This document shows, in pieces, positions 53,375 to 64,000 of a stretch of DNA of 64,000 bases. The stretch covers positions 43,429,902 through 43,493,901 of the forward strand of contig OU452198.1 in assembly GCA_911728435.2 (NCBI GenBank). The letters run 5' to 3'. Each line of letters opens with the position of its first letter. Position 1 is the first letter of the stretch. Source of the stretch: Apoderus coryli. Its lineage: Eukaryota > Arthropoda > Insecta > Coleoptera > Attelabidae. A program made the position numbers and the translations under genes. The notes below the pieces were generated by a model. The model ran no database searches and was not told the origin of the DNA. It saw nothing but the letters and a program-made list of their open reading frames with translations.

Positions 53375-54935
53375 AATAATAATAATAATGCCTTTTTTTT
53401 TTTTTGTGAAATTACAAAAATACAATGATTTTAAAATATGTTTCACGTCACATGAAAATGGTGGCGAAATTCAACAGGGTTGCTCTTCCATTTAACCACC
53501 ATTAAGCTATTGAAATTCAACAATTTGTACAGATAATGAAATAATACAGACATAGAAAAACCATAGAACCATTATTTTGCCTTATTACAATTATAAGCCT
53601 ACTAATCCTAAGAACTATCATTGCACATGAAGAAATACAAAATCATCATATCAAATTAATGAACGATCGATCGCTACACTCTTTGATTAAATAGAAATTT
53701 TTTAAGATCCCTCTTAAAAGCTATCAAGGATGGCAGATTCCTAATACTCAATGGTATTGAATTATAGATTTTTACTGCATTGTAGTGAAAGGACCGCTGA
53801 AACTGAGCAGTCCGATGTCTCGGGACTGTATAAAAGACACTAGCCCTGGTATCTCTATGTTATGTACATCTGTAACCCTCAGCAGTTTAGAATGCAAATA
53901 TACAGGCTCCCGTATGGTATTAATTTTAAATGTCAGGCATGCCAAATGCTGTTGAAATCTCTCGTGTAAACTAAGCCATTTAGTCTGTTGGAAATGACCG
54001 GAAATGTGATCGTACTTTCTCAGATTATAACAAAAACGCACGCACCAGTTTTGTATATTTTGTAAACTTTTCCTATCTTTATAGAGAAGTGCTGGCCAAT
54101 ACACAGTATTACAATAATTTAATTTTGATAGAATGAGAGATTCACAAAGCCTGAGTTTAGTATTTATATCAAATACGTCCCTGTTCATATACAACACCTT
54201 CAGGCTGCCGTAACATGTTTGCAATAACGCATTTATTTGCTTAGAAAATCTCAAATCATCATTAAGATAAACACTGAGACTTTTCGCACAATCAACAAAA
54301 GTTAGAACTTCCCTGTTAAGCACTACCCTAAACAATGGATTCCGAATGATAGTAGCCCTTTGTGGTCCAAACATTAGTAATTGGGTTTTACTGGCATTTA
54401 ATACTAAATTATGAGCATTGGATATGCTTTTGATAGTTTCAAGGTCCCGATTTATAGAGTCTGCAGCCACAACGGCGTCGGAACAAGGAAAAGAATAGTA
54501 CATTTGTGTATCATCAGCGTACTGATGTATACAACAGTTTTTCAGTGACTTGTGAAAATCAAATGTATATAAAGAGAATAAAAGTGGAGATAAAACACTT
54601 CCCTACGGAACACCTTTTGTAATAATTGCAGATGACGAAATATTTCCATTTAAAACCACTCTTTGAACGCGATTGGTCAGAAAACTGTTCACCAAATCCA
54701 CGGCAGTAACATCCAAACCGAAATATAGAAGTTTTGAACACAGAGTGGAGTGATTGAGGGTATCGAAAGCCTTGCTGTAGTCTAAAAGGATGAGACAAGT
54801 ATTTTCATTTTTATCAGAGGCCTTAAAGATATCATCGGTGATATCCAGCAACGCCGTTGTTGTACTGTGATTTGACCGAAATCCAGATTGCCTCGAAGGT
54901 AATACGTTATATTTTGTAACATACGAACTCAATTG
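53375..54935 (-). pseudogene. LINE RT open except for one stop codon
   Basis: One minus frame runs from about 54935 to 53772 with a single TAG at 54605-54603, at the Gln position of GVPQGSVLSPLLF. Other motifs are intact: SGFRSNHSTTTALLDITDDI, LILLDYSKAFDTLNHSTLCS, QYADDTQMYYSFP, and an LRLCESLILSKLNYC thumb region. It is 5'-truncated. The 3' tail is (ATT)n at 53372-53390. The insertion sits within the duplicated flank of kinase copy B; copy A has an empty site, so it post-dates the duplication. Confidence 0.88.
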
Positions 54936-55800
54936 ATATGACATGTGAAATCGCAGCTGGACAGTAGTTAACTCAGTGGCAGCTTGTCTGTAAGGGCTAC
55001 AGTCCCCCGGCACAACGGGAGGCGCAAACAAATTATAATGAAGGGTTATCTGCATGCCAAACGACATGCGGGGAGATTAAGGATAGTGTCTTAGTTCTTG
55101 AATGATAGCGTCCTATACCAAACAAAAGTATTAAAATTGAAACCTGTTCCGCCCTGATGGGGTTGTGAAATTTAGGCAGGACAAGGATATTACGAAGGGC
55201 TACACCTACCAGGAATATGTGGCTTTCTTTGTTGGGACTTGATGAAATAAAAAAACATTAACTTTACCTACTTACCGTGACGGTTACCTAATAAAAACTG
55301 TCGTTTCGCTTCCTGCGGGTACCTACAGACCGAATTGACTAGTTACTACAACAACAAAATTGATACTCCCTATCGGATCAAGTGCTTTGGTAAGTTTTGG
55401 TAAATTTTATATTTTTATAAAGATTTAAATTTTTGTAAGTAGCCCTCCCATAGACAAGGCCACGAGCCGCTACTGAGTTAACTACTTTTTTGCCACCACA
55501 TTTCCAAAATAAAAATGTTGAATAAATAAATTGCAAATACTACAATTCTAAAACAACAATTTATTGTACAAAAACATAAAATAACAAATTAAAATCATTT
55601 GTAAACTTTAGATAATCAATTCCGAACTTAACAAACACAAAAATACAATTAACTACTATACTTAAAATATTATTTTTCTATCCTACTATGGAATGTAAAG
55701 TAGTAACATTTAAAATGTTATTTAGGTACTAAAATATTTTATAAAGACAGCACTACTACAGTATTAACTAATTTAATTTGTTTAAAGTTATTATTAATAT
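54936..55800. repeat. Segmental duplication, copy B flank
   Basis: Matches 47640-48575 (see copy A flank), with additions such as TTAACTCAGTGGCAGCTTGT and small deletions. The match ends at about 55795, where the copy A side changes to the LINE fragment at 48586. Confidence 0.85.
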
Positions 55801-56429
55801 TAAAATACATTGCACGTATTTCTACCACAAGTTTAACATACAAAATGTTATACAAATATATTTATATGTGAAATAAAGTATTGTAAAGGCGATCTAACAG
55901 GCTGATCCATCTAAAAGTAGGCGCTAGCTTTCCCTGTTTTCTTAAAATTTGAAGCAGAAACTCGACCCCACTTTCCAATAGAATTTTAGGGGTGTAAATT
56001 ATTGTCCTCCACTAGAGGGTTAAAATAATATGTTCAAAATGTGCCTTCTTGTTAAATTTCACGTAAAGAGGAAAAGCTGCGTACGTGCTATTCGTTGGGC
56101 CAGCCTGTATATTATTTGCTTTAATAAATTCTCTCTGTTTTTTTATTCGTTTCGAAAAATATGGACGGATGATTCATTTGATATCTTAAAGACTATTTAT
56201 TTTTAATATTAAGTACTTAAAATAAAATAACGAGCATAACTAATATACAGCGTGATTCTTACGCGAAAAAAATATTAATTTGAAAATTTCCGCATTTCTA
56301 TAAAAATATTTTCAAGGTGACGGCACTGCCAGTTATACCGGAAGCGGATGTGAACTTTTTACCTTAAATGGAGCACCCTATATATTATTGAATTCATTAT
56401 AAAATTCTGAGATGGCTTTATATAGTAGA
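55801..56429. other. Stretch without a recognised gene
   Basis: AT-rich with scraps typical of insect foldback elements: GGCGATCTAACAGGCTGATC and GGAGCACCCTATATATTATT. No coding frame of note. Confidence 0.4.
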
Positions 56430-56695
56430 TGGTCCACAAATTAGCCTGCCATAGTTTACCAGCGCGGTTTTCCCTAATATTTCGGGAACACACAAAGATA
56501 AAATTCTGAAACGTCAATGGGTTAAAAATACCACAAAATTAAAAAAATATGAAATCTTGTGTTCCCGAAATATTTAGGAAAACCCGTTTGTGAAACTGTT
56601 CGTTTTGGGAGTTTAATGGTATATTTTTGAAGGAAGTTCTTACATGCTGAACGCGCTGGTAACTATGACAGGCTGATTTCGGGACACCCTGTATA
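56430..56695. mobile_element. Short foldback element
   Basis: Outer arms: AAATTAGCCTGCCATAGTTT and CCAGCGCG (56438-56467), against inverted CGCGCTGGTAACTATGACAG (about 56652-56671). Inner arms: TTTTCCCTAATATTTCGGGA, against TCCCGAAATATTTAGGAAAA (56562-56582). The right end ACACCCTGTATATAT touches the next element. Confidence 0.7.
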
Positions 56696-56697
56696 TA

Positions 56698-58932
56698 TAC
56701 ACTGTGTCCAAGATAAGAATGGGATAGCATTGGAAACGTTAGGAGTAACACTGTCGCTTAAATTAGAGAAAAGTTGTACAATTTAAAGACATTTAAATGG
56801 TGTTTTTAAAGTTAAACTAACTTTAGCCGTGTTCGAGAATTTTTGGAAAAACAATTTTTTGGAATTTTCGTTTTTATTTATTTCTGACGCTATTTTTACA
56901 GATATAAAAAAATTAAAAGCACTTTCTCATTGATACTTTTTGATGGGAAAAATATAGCGTTTACAAATTTTCTCTACGTTTCGTTTTTGGAAAACCATCA
57001 TCAACTTTATTTTTTAATTCAAAAATAGGTGGTACATCACGCGTACGTAATGGTTTAAACAAGTTTTCAGTGTTTTTAGCTGTTATTTAAAATTATTCAA
57101 AGGAAATCGCCATAGTTTGGCGCATATTTTGCGTAAAACATTAATCTGAGAAAGGCAAGGCGTTGTTTTAATAACTTCAAAAAGCATAAAAATTTCAACT
57201 AAATTTAAAAAACCGCGTACAAAATAAAATGTTGTACTGAGACAGAAATAAATTATCAAATAATAATAAATAATTGGGAGTAACGACGAAATAATGTTTT
57301 TGCAAAACTCTGCATGCCAAATTATGGCGATTTTTCTTGAATAGGTTTAAATATCAGCTAAAAACACTGAAATATTGTTGAAACCGGTAAGTGTGATATA
57401 TCACCTATTTTTGAATTGAAAATTGCCCTAAATTTAAAAAATCCAGGGCTGTATTTAAAAAAACGAAATTGATGATGGTTTTTAAAAAATGAAACGTTGT
57501 AGTGAAAATTTGTAAGCCCTATCTTTTTCTCCTCATAGAGTAACAATCAGGAAGTGCTTTTCATTTTTTTATATCTGTAAAAATAATGTCAGAAATAAAT
57601 AAAAACTAAAATCGCAAAAAAACGTTTTTTCAAAAATTCTCGAAAACGGCTAAAGTTAGTTTACTTTTGAGAACAGCATTTAAAAGGTGTACACCCTTTC
57701 CAAGCGATGGAAACGTTGCTGCATCTGATATCTTTGCCTGTCCTAGTCAAGAAAGAGACAGCAATTAGCGCTCTGAAACTGGCACAGGTAATGGAATACA
57801 AATCTGGCGATCTAGAGGGACACATGGAAATCCTGAATCTAATACCTTTGGATTCAGGAAGAAAACCGGCAGACGCTTTGCCACGCAAACATGATTTTGA
57901 AATCCCATTTGAAGTTATCATTGGAGACCGTCAAAAATGGCTAAATGTGGAACCACGATTCCCAGAAAACACATCCGTCTGGTATACGAACGGTTCAAAA
58001 GGAATAGAAGGAAACACAGGCATCGGAATATACGGGCCTAATTGCAGGCTCTCTGAATCTCTCGGGAAAAGTCCCACTATATTCCAAGCAGAGATCAACG
58101 CTATTAATTGTGCTCAAGAATGCCTGCAGAGAGGCATCCCGGAACGGCAGATCAAGATTATGTCAGACAGTCAAGCTGCGTTAAAAGCACTGAGGTCTTA
58201 CACCTTCACGTCATAGCTAGCATGGGAATGCAAACATACCCTAAAGCAACTGGCAGCTCAGGGGAAAAAGATTACTCTGACATGGGTGGCAGGACATGAA
58301 GGTATAGAGGGGAACGAAGCGGCGGACCAACTTGCAAAAGAGGGCGCAAACGCTCCATTCTGTGGCCCGGAACCCATCTTTGGCCTTCCAAAAAGCTATA
58401 TGATGGAGATGGGAAAAGGAACAACTTAAGTCCTACTGGAGAAACACTCCAGGCCTAAGACAATCAAAAAGGTTTATCAAACCTTCAAAGGCCAACGCAG
58501 GGAAGCTTATCCAACTGGAGAGAAGCGACCTAAGGCGAATTACAGGCCTTTTTACGGGACACCACCCAGTGAAGTACAATCTCAAAAAGATGGGCCTAAC
58601 CGAGGACGACACCTGTCGGTTTTGCGAAGACGCAACAGAGACAACAGAACACGTGCTCTGAGAATGCATGGCACTTTTCTGCAAAAGGCTAAAACACCTT
58701 GGAGGGGTGACCCTAACACCCGACGAGGCAAAGAATTTAGCGCCCAGAGAAATCATCAACTTCATGAAAAGTGTGGGACAGCTGGGCAATTCATAGATTA
58801 GAGTCATTCACAAAAGATCTTCTGCAGGTCGAAGAGAGGGGAGGCCAAAACCGCCGAAACGACTCCGATAAAACAATCTACCCTTTCCAAGATTCCAATG
58901 CTATCCCATTCTTATCTTGGACACAATGTATA
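56698..58932. mobile_element. Large foldback element split by a LINE
   Basis: The left end TACACTGTGTCCAAGATAAG and the inverted right end TTATCTTGGACACAATGTAT match. The left arm (56698-about 57130) and right arm (about 57300-57704, then 58881-58932) pair throughout, including ATTCTCGAA..CGGCTAAAGT and CAGTGTTTTTAGCTG. A LINE is inserted in the right arm near its outer end. A solo right arm of the same family is at 13573-13874. There is no transposase. The ends and a TA border would suit a Tc1/mariner-type MITE. Confidence 0.8.
57705..58880 (+). pseudogene. RNase H-bearing LINE with 11-bp TSD
   Basis: The same family as 32786-33885. Plus frames give WYTNGSKGIEGNTGIGIYGP (the catalytic TDG is TNG here), QAEINAINCAQECLQRGIPE, then IMSDSQAALKALRSYTFTS with a TAG. 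Frameshifts follow, with LTWVAGHEGIEGNEAADQLA-like text, CRFCEDATETTEHVL and the 3' UTR ending AAACGACTCCGATAAAACAA. It is flanked by CCCTTTCCAAG at 57694-57704 and 58881-58891. Confidence 0.88.
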
Positions 58933-59195
58933 TGAGTCCATCCATGTGGTGATACTATACCATCTAATCGAGAGTCTGATTGTCAAACACATACAGTGAT
59001 TGACAGATAAACTATCAAATTTAAAAGTCTTGTTTGCAAAACAAGCCCCAACAATTATAGTCGTCCCGCCAGGGAATAACAGCGCGTCTATGTGTTGCTA
59101 ATAGGACATTGTGGGGTCTGTGGCCTCGTATCCCGCATTTCCCCAATAATCACTAGATGTCATCAAACACATTCTTCATATAATTTATTTGTCCA
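58933..59195 (+). repeat. Relic of the 20-kb hammerhead element family
   Basis: GAGAGTCTGATTGTCAA and GTGATTGACAGATAAACT keep the outer stem I of the ribozyme at 20127-20226, but the catalytic core between them is gone. Downstream AAGTCTTGTTT.CAAAACAAGCCC and GCGTCTATGTGTTG...TGGGGTCTGTGGCCT match 20234-20257 and the 19797-20090 arms. Confidence 0.65.
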
Positions 59196-59199
59196 AAAT

Positions 59200-60560
59200 T
59201 CAAACTTTAGAATATTAAAATTATTCTCTATTGCAGCGTTTGAGTTGGACATCTAAAGTGTGCTAACTTTGTCAACATTAGCTATAGCGAAAATTATAGA
59301 TAAAATAAGTTACATACGTAACTTAAAGATCTGGAAAAACAAAGTAAATTTACCCCGAATTTTTCATTATTTCAAAAATGAGAGAGTTGTAGCTGTACTT
59401 TGAAAAGTCCTTAACAAAAATGTCTGCAAACTCTGAGAAGAAGCCAAATGTAAAATTTATGCAAACACCCCATACACCTTCAAGAGGTTAGCACGGCGCT
59501 TCATCCAGTAATAGGCCTCTTACATAAATTGCAATAGCAACAAAGATCAGACAAGCTGAATTAAAATGCGGCCGACTCCACTACTATCATGGACCCTTAA
59601 CTTTCCAGCTTATGACAGCTGGAAATCGCGCTCTGATATGTTGATCAAATAAATTAAAAATAATAAAATTATAATTGAAAATCAATCAATCTATTCGTAA
59701 ATTAATTCTTAATCAAGCTAATATTTAAAACTATCTAGTATAGTATTTATTCCTTATAGAAAAAATTATATATATAAATATGATGTCTTATATTCAAGAA
59801 AAAATAAAATATGAAAAAAAAACAAATATACAAAATAAAAAATATATATATAAACTCTCTGTTGTTATGACTAAATAAAAATATATAAATTAAAAAAATA
59901 AAATATATTAACTATTATAATATCTGTCAATTTGTCTTAATCATTTGAGATTCTACGTTTAAATACATCTAAGAAAAATAATATCAATCATGTGTAAGAG
60001 ATAATTACATTAATTAAAAACAAATAACATTTTATAATTAATTAATTTTAGTTATCAATAATAATTATTATTATTCATCACAATGTCTGTAGAAATGGAA
60101 ATTGTATTCTATATATTCACGTCCCAGCTTCATTGGTGATAACTTACATATATTCTGAAAAAAATTGTTGATGTACAGGGTGTTCTGCTGAAATTTGCCT
60201 CCCCCTTAACTGTTTAATTTCTAAATTCAAATTGTAGTAAATATTCTAATTTTTGTAGAGTCTGGTTCGTCCTGCCTTATGTGTATATTTGCGTGTTTAT
60301 TTTTGCTATTATTAATTTATCTTTTTTTACTTTATTACGGTTTGATTTGGTTATTCTTATAAAGAAACAATCATTTGTTTGTCTTCCTTTATTATATTCA
60401 TATTTAATGTATCATTGCATTCACAAATATTTTGCTCGCGTTAATTTTATTTACAAATTTGAATTCCGTTGTAATGCTATACAACAATTCCTGTTATCCC
60501 TGTCATTTTACATCCCAAACGCACCTCGTATATACAATTCCTGCCTATACGCGCATTGAA
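59200..60560. other. Very AT-rich stretch without a recognised gene
   Basis: 59640-60080 is almost purely A/T, with TATATAAA-type runs. 60175 has TACAGGGTGTTCTGCTGAAA, a foldback-element end whose partner words occur near 63730 (GGGGGTGGCAAATTTCAGCG). A hydrophobic 92-codon frame at 60281-60559 has no recognisable domain and is probably chance. Confidence 0.4.
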
Positions 60561-60720
60561 TGGACAGAGGGAGACAACGAGTGGTACTAGCTAAGTCGGA
60601 CCGGTCGAAAGTACACGCGTGAAACTATTACCTGCCCTTTATATATATATACAAGTGAATAGAAATACATTTTCCAAGTGCAAATTCCAACATTTTCCCT
60701 TTACTGGTAAGTCCTACAAC
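60560..60720 (+). promoter_or_regulatory. Possible promoter and 5' exon
   Basis: GC-richer GGACAGAGGGAGACAACGAG and GGTCGAAAGTACACGCGTG are followed by CCTTTATATATATATAC and, 60 bp on, TTTACTGGTAAGTCC, a good donor. No coding sequence is attached, so this is only a suggestion. Confidence 0.25.
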
Positions 60721-60987
60721 CTTTTCAATAACTTTACTTACGTAATATCATTTATTAAATGTGTTTCACACTGGATTGGACACAAAATCTCAACAGGGTG
60801 AAACAAGATTTTTGAAATGAGCTAAGCCTATCATCATATAGGCCATTACGCAACAGAGTCGATATATATTTATTTATTTACGGGCAAAATTACAATAAAT
60901 ATAAATAGTTCTACAACAAAACACTTCAAAAGAATTAGACAATCGAAAAATGTCAAATAAAAATCAATTACAAATAAAATGTATAAT

Positions 60988-61272
60988 ATTTTAAAGAAGT
61001 AGTCCATTCTGAAGTGGAGTGAATGTATTGTAATAGGAAATAAAAGTCTGACTCCACAAAATCAATTTAATACGTTACACTCAATGTGTTACATCCATGT
61101 GAAGTCTGAATGAAAAAGGACCTAGTCATATGTAATATTTGCAAATACAATTTTCTCTCGAATTTTACCACTGATGATGAAGCTAGTGAGCTTCGAAACA
61201 TGTTTGGATGTAACACATTGAGTGTAACGTATTAAATTGATTTTGTGGAGTCAGACTTTTATTTCCTATTAC
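60988..61272 (+). mobile_element. 285-bp hammerhead-bearing element with 12-bp TSD
   Basis: AAAATGTATAAT flanks both sides (60976-60987, 61273-61284). The LINE copy at 42855-42880 has the uninterrupted tail. Inside, about 68-bp inverted repeats (61030-61098; 61204-61272; GGATGTAACACATTGAGTGT) flank a hammerhead-like core at 61166-61212. The left edge TTTTAAAGAAGTAGTCCATT is the inverse of the end of the terminal repeat at 32140-32190. Confidence 0.85.
61166..61212 (+). ncRNA. Hammerhead-like motif
   Basis: TACCA, CTGATGA, T, stem II GAAGCT/AGCTTC around AGTG, GAAA, palindrome ACATGT, T, TGGAT. The core and stem II are perfect; stem I pairs over CCA/TGG. Confidence 0.65.
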
Positions 61273-63149
61273 AAAATGTATAATAATAATCTACACGATT
61301 AATACTTCACTTTTATAAAGCAATATGGTACAACACAACGTATCAATTATCAAAGAGGTGCCCTACTGAACCCAAAAAGGTATTTCTTGGGACAAAAAAC
61401 AAAAAAATCCAGTATCTCTTCACTGTCATTGGCGAGACGCATTGAGCGCGCCAAAAATGAATTGCAACCATAATTTGTTCTGGAATGTGTCTGGTGAAAC
61501 ATACTCCTCGTACGCGTTGCACGATATGGAACATGAATTCCAATCTTGCCCAAAAGATCGGGACAATTCAACCTTCCATTTATAAGATCATACAATAAAA
61601 TCAAATCATGTCTCTGTCGTCGATCACCCAGCGTGTCAATGCCAAGGTAGGACTCTAAGTCGGCATATAATTCAAAACGATTCTCAAAAATAAAGTCTAT
61701 GTGCAGTTTGTAGGCTAGGTATCTAAGAAATTTGTGCTGTACCTGCTCAATTTTTGCTAGATGCACAATATAATGTGGAGACCAGACAGCCGACGCATAC
61801 TCAAGGCACGGTCTGACCAAACTTGTGTAAAGAAGCCTCAGAGAATCGACATGTGTGGACTCCCGTGAGCAACGTTTAATGAAGCCAAGAACCTTTAGAG
61901 ACATTGAGACCATTGAAGTTATATGTGGAATAAAGGTCAAACCACTATCAAGCATGACTCCAAGATCCTTAACTGTAGTAACCAATTTAAGGGAAGTCTG
62001 GTAATCGAAAAGAGTGGTCCGTCTTGATCTCGAAAAGGACATAAAACAACACTTATCATTCCCAACCCACCACTCGTGAAGAGCCCCGAGGTCAGACTGC
62101 AATCTCTCGCAATCTTCAGTTTTGTTGACTATCGTAAATAGTTTGAGGTCATCAGCGAACAAGAGAAAATCACTCGAAGTAAAACATCTGGCGATGTCAT
62201 TAACGAAAATATTAAAAAACTGGTCCCAAGTGCGATCCCTGGGGGACGCCAGATGATACTTTTATCTCAGTAGAAACAAAGCCCTTGACCTTAACGTCTT
62301 GAATTCTGTTATCAAGCTACTCATCCATTCGAGCATGCATCCGCCGATGCCAACCTCAGCCAACTTTATCAATAAGATTTTATGATTTACACGATCGAAG
62401 GCTTTGGAGAAATCGGTATACACTGAATGTACCTCCGATCCACTCTCTAGAGCATCAATAATAAAGTTGGTGTATTTTAACAGACTGACTTTCGTGGCAA
62501 AAATCCGTACTGCTGATCAATGATAGCACTGCCTAGGAGAGGTTGAAGATAATTTATTATAAGTTTCTCGAATACCTTGGGAATAATGCTGATTATACTG
62601 ATAGGTCTATAATTCTTAATATTATGCCTGTCTCCAGACTTGTGTATAGGGGTAATGAAGCTGGACTTCCAGATCTCAGGAAAACAACCAGACATGTTAA
62701 AAATAGCATGCAAAGGTCTTGCCAGAACAAAACTGCAAAGCTTTAATAATTTCGGAGGTAACCCATCTGGCCCAAAGCCCTTATTCGCGTCCAGAGTAGA
62801 AAGTTGTTGGTATATCTCCGATATTGAAATCTTTAGACAGTTATAGTTAATATCATTAACACTAAGACGCTCAGCAACATTGACGTCATTAGGTGTATAA
62901 ACCGAAGAGAAATGCCTAGCAAAGAGATCAGCAGCGGACTGTCCGGAAGTAGCTCTATCCGCGTCAAGAAACAACTCAGAAGGTAAGATATCGAAAAAAA
63001 AAACTACAGCATGGTTTTTCAATAATTTTTTTATATATCTTTACGCTGTAAAATGAGAATGTTTTTCTGATTCTAACATTATGAGACACTATACACTTAT
63101 CTACAATAGTTATCCTAAAAGTCACTAATCACTAATGACCATATTATTC

Positions 63150-63230
63150 ACGCAACTTCCGTGCTGTGGATGCATAAGTGTATGACTCGTTACCACAAGT
63201 CCTGAGTTCAAACTCAAGTGTAGTCATATT
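63150..63230 (+). repeat. Possible tRNA-like SINE fragment
   Basis: GTCCTGAGTTCAAACTCAAG contains a B-box-like GAGTTCAAACTC; a weak A-box-like stretch precedes it. Too little remains for a firm call. Confidence 0.3.
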
Positions 63231-64000
63231 ATCTTTTTTTCATGCACTGAATTGTGTCCAAGAAATTCAACGGATAACAGGAATTGTCGGTATTGGACAA
63301 ATAAGTAAAACCTTTAAATTTAATTTATTATCTTTTTTATAATTTATATAACCCACTCTGTATGGATGAATGACTTCTTCAGATGGTCGCTCTGGGTGTA
63401 TCTATGCCTGCCCTCGATCGGTAATATAGGGTATAGAATCAGTGATCGGTTGGTAATATGGGTATAACATCAGAGCTCGGTCGGTAATGCAGGGATCTTT
63501 TCCGGCCATTTTCGTGGATTTGGGACCTTAGCGACTTTCCATGTTATTTAGAACATTAAATTTTAGTCAAGCGTTTATTAGGTGATTATTTTTAAAACCA
63601 TAATTATTAATGTAAGCTAAAATAGGCAATTCTTTAACAACTTTTAGTCTCGACACCACAAAAATTAAAAAATTTACTACAACTTTCATATTTAATGTTT
63701 TTTTCTAAATTTAAAAATGGAAAAGTTAAAGGGGGTGGCAAATTTCAGCGATCTTGCCTCTATTTCGAAAGAAATTGCAATTAGAACAGCGCTATGTATG
63801 TAGGCTGCAGTATGAAATTTATTAGTCTGCGTTGTCAGATTTCATTTTCTATTGAATTTTTGCAAAAAATCACTATTTATTGGGCCAAAATTACTTTTTT
63901 TACATGTATATTGTCCAGGGGCATATTTTCACAAAGGCACAAGTTTTTTCTGGTTTATTGGCCTTTTGTCATAGACTTGACACACAGCCAGCGTAAGTAT
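63231..64000. other. Stretch without a recognised gene
   Basis: Contains a short tandem echo, GATCGGTAATATAGGGTATA/GGTTGGTAATATGGGTATAA/GGTCGGTAATGCAGGG (63416-63490), and AT-rich sequence to the end. Confidence 0.4.

Larger units (their letters stand above)
60860..63005 (-). pseudogene. jockey-type LINE, second copy
   Basis: The same family as 42730-44530. Frame 63022-62477 has KISISEIYQQLSTLDANKGF, GPDGLPPKLLK, FPEIWKSSFITPIHKSGDRH and NYRPISIISIIPKVFEKLII. Frame 62162-61350 has the FADDLKLF box (start) and LGDRRQRHDLILLYDLIN. Several small deletions (near 62220, 62490, 62690) break it. Its 3' tail is interrupted by the element at 60988-61272. Confidence 0.9.

Overview
This window looks like insect nuclear DNA, AT-rich and packed with transposons; a beetle is plausible but unproven. 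The evidence is multi-exon genes with GT-AG introns, and jockey/CR1-type LINEs, mariner/Tc1/pogo elements, THAP-domain genes and Penelope-like elements. I reconstructed gene models by matching splice sites and reading phase by eye; no alignment was run.

Layout. 1-8 kb: a retrotransposon gag scrap, a frameshifted DDE transposase, a 5'-truncated LINE, a tandemly duplicated region carrying three related exons of an acidic protein (minus strand), and a small three-exon THAP-domain gene (plus). 8.4-21 kb: one minus-strand gene for a large, Asn-rich, internally repetitive secreted protein with many dibasic sites (exons 21032-20927, 16541-16248, 13536-8406). Its introns hold a foldback element, a THAP-exon element, a nested pogo-like element and a well-formed hammerhead ribozyme. 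21.6-27.6 kb: a complete six-exon short-chain dehydrogenase of the L-xylulose/carbonyl reductase type (244 aa), whose last intron holds a 3.3-kb minisatellite. 28-32.3 kb: repeats, including a Penelope-like GIY-YIG remnant beside a hammerhead-like motif. 32.5-45.4 kb: a complete seven-exon HAT1 gene (420 aa, minus), with introns filled by LINE, mariner and Tc1 copies. 46.3-53.3 kb: two tandem paralogues of nicotinamide riboside kinase (221 and 222 aa, plus), the first head-to-head with HAT1, with a decayed THAP gene between them. 53.3-64 kb: LINEs, foldback elements and further hammerhead-bearing insertions.

The most interesting thread is a set of about a dozen hammerhead-ribozyme-like motifs (CTGANGA, short stem II, GAAA, palindromic stem III). 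Several sit in short elements with inverted ends. Two of these have 12-bp target-site duplications and empty-site controls inside the window. One motif lies directly upstream of a Penelope-type GIY-YIG end, which ties the family to Penelope-like retroelements. The host genes (HAT1, reductase, NR kinases, secreted repeat protein) show no obvious shared pathway; they share only the habit of collecting these elements in their introns.
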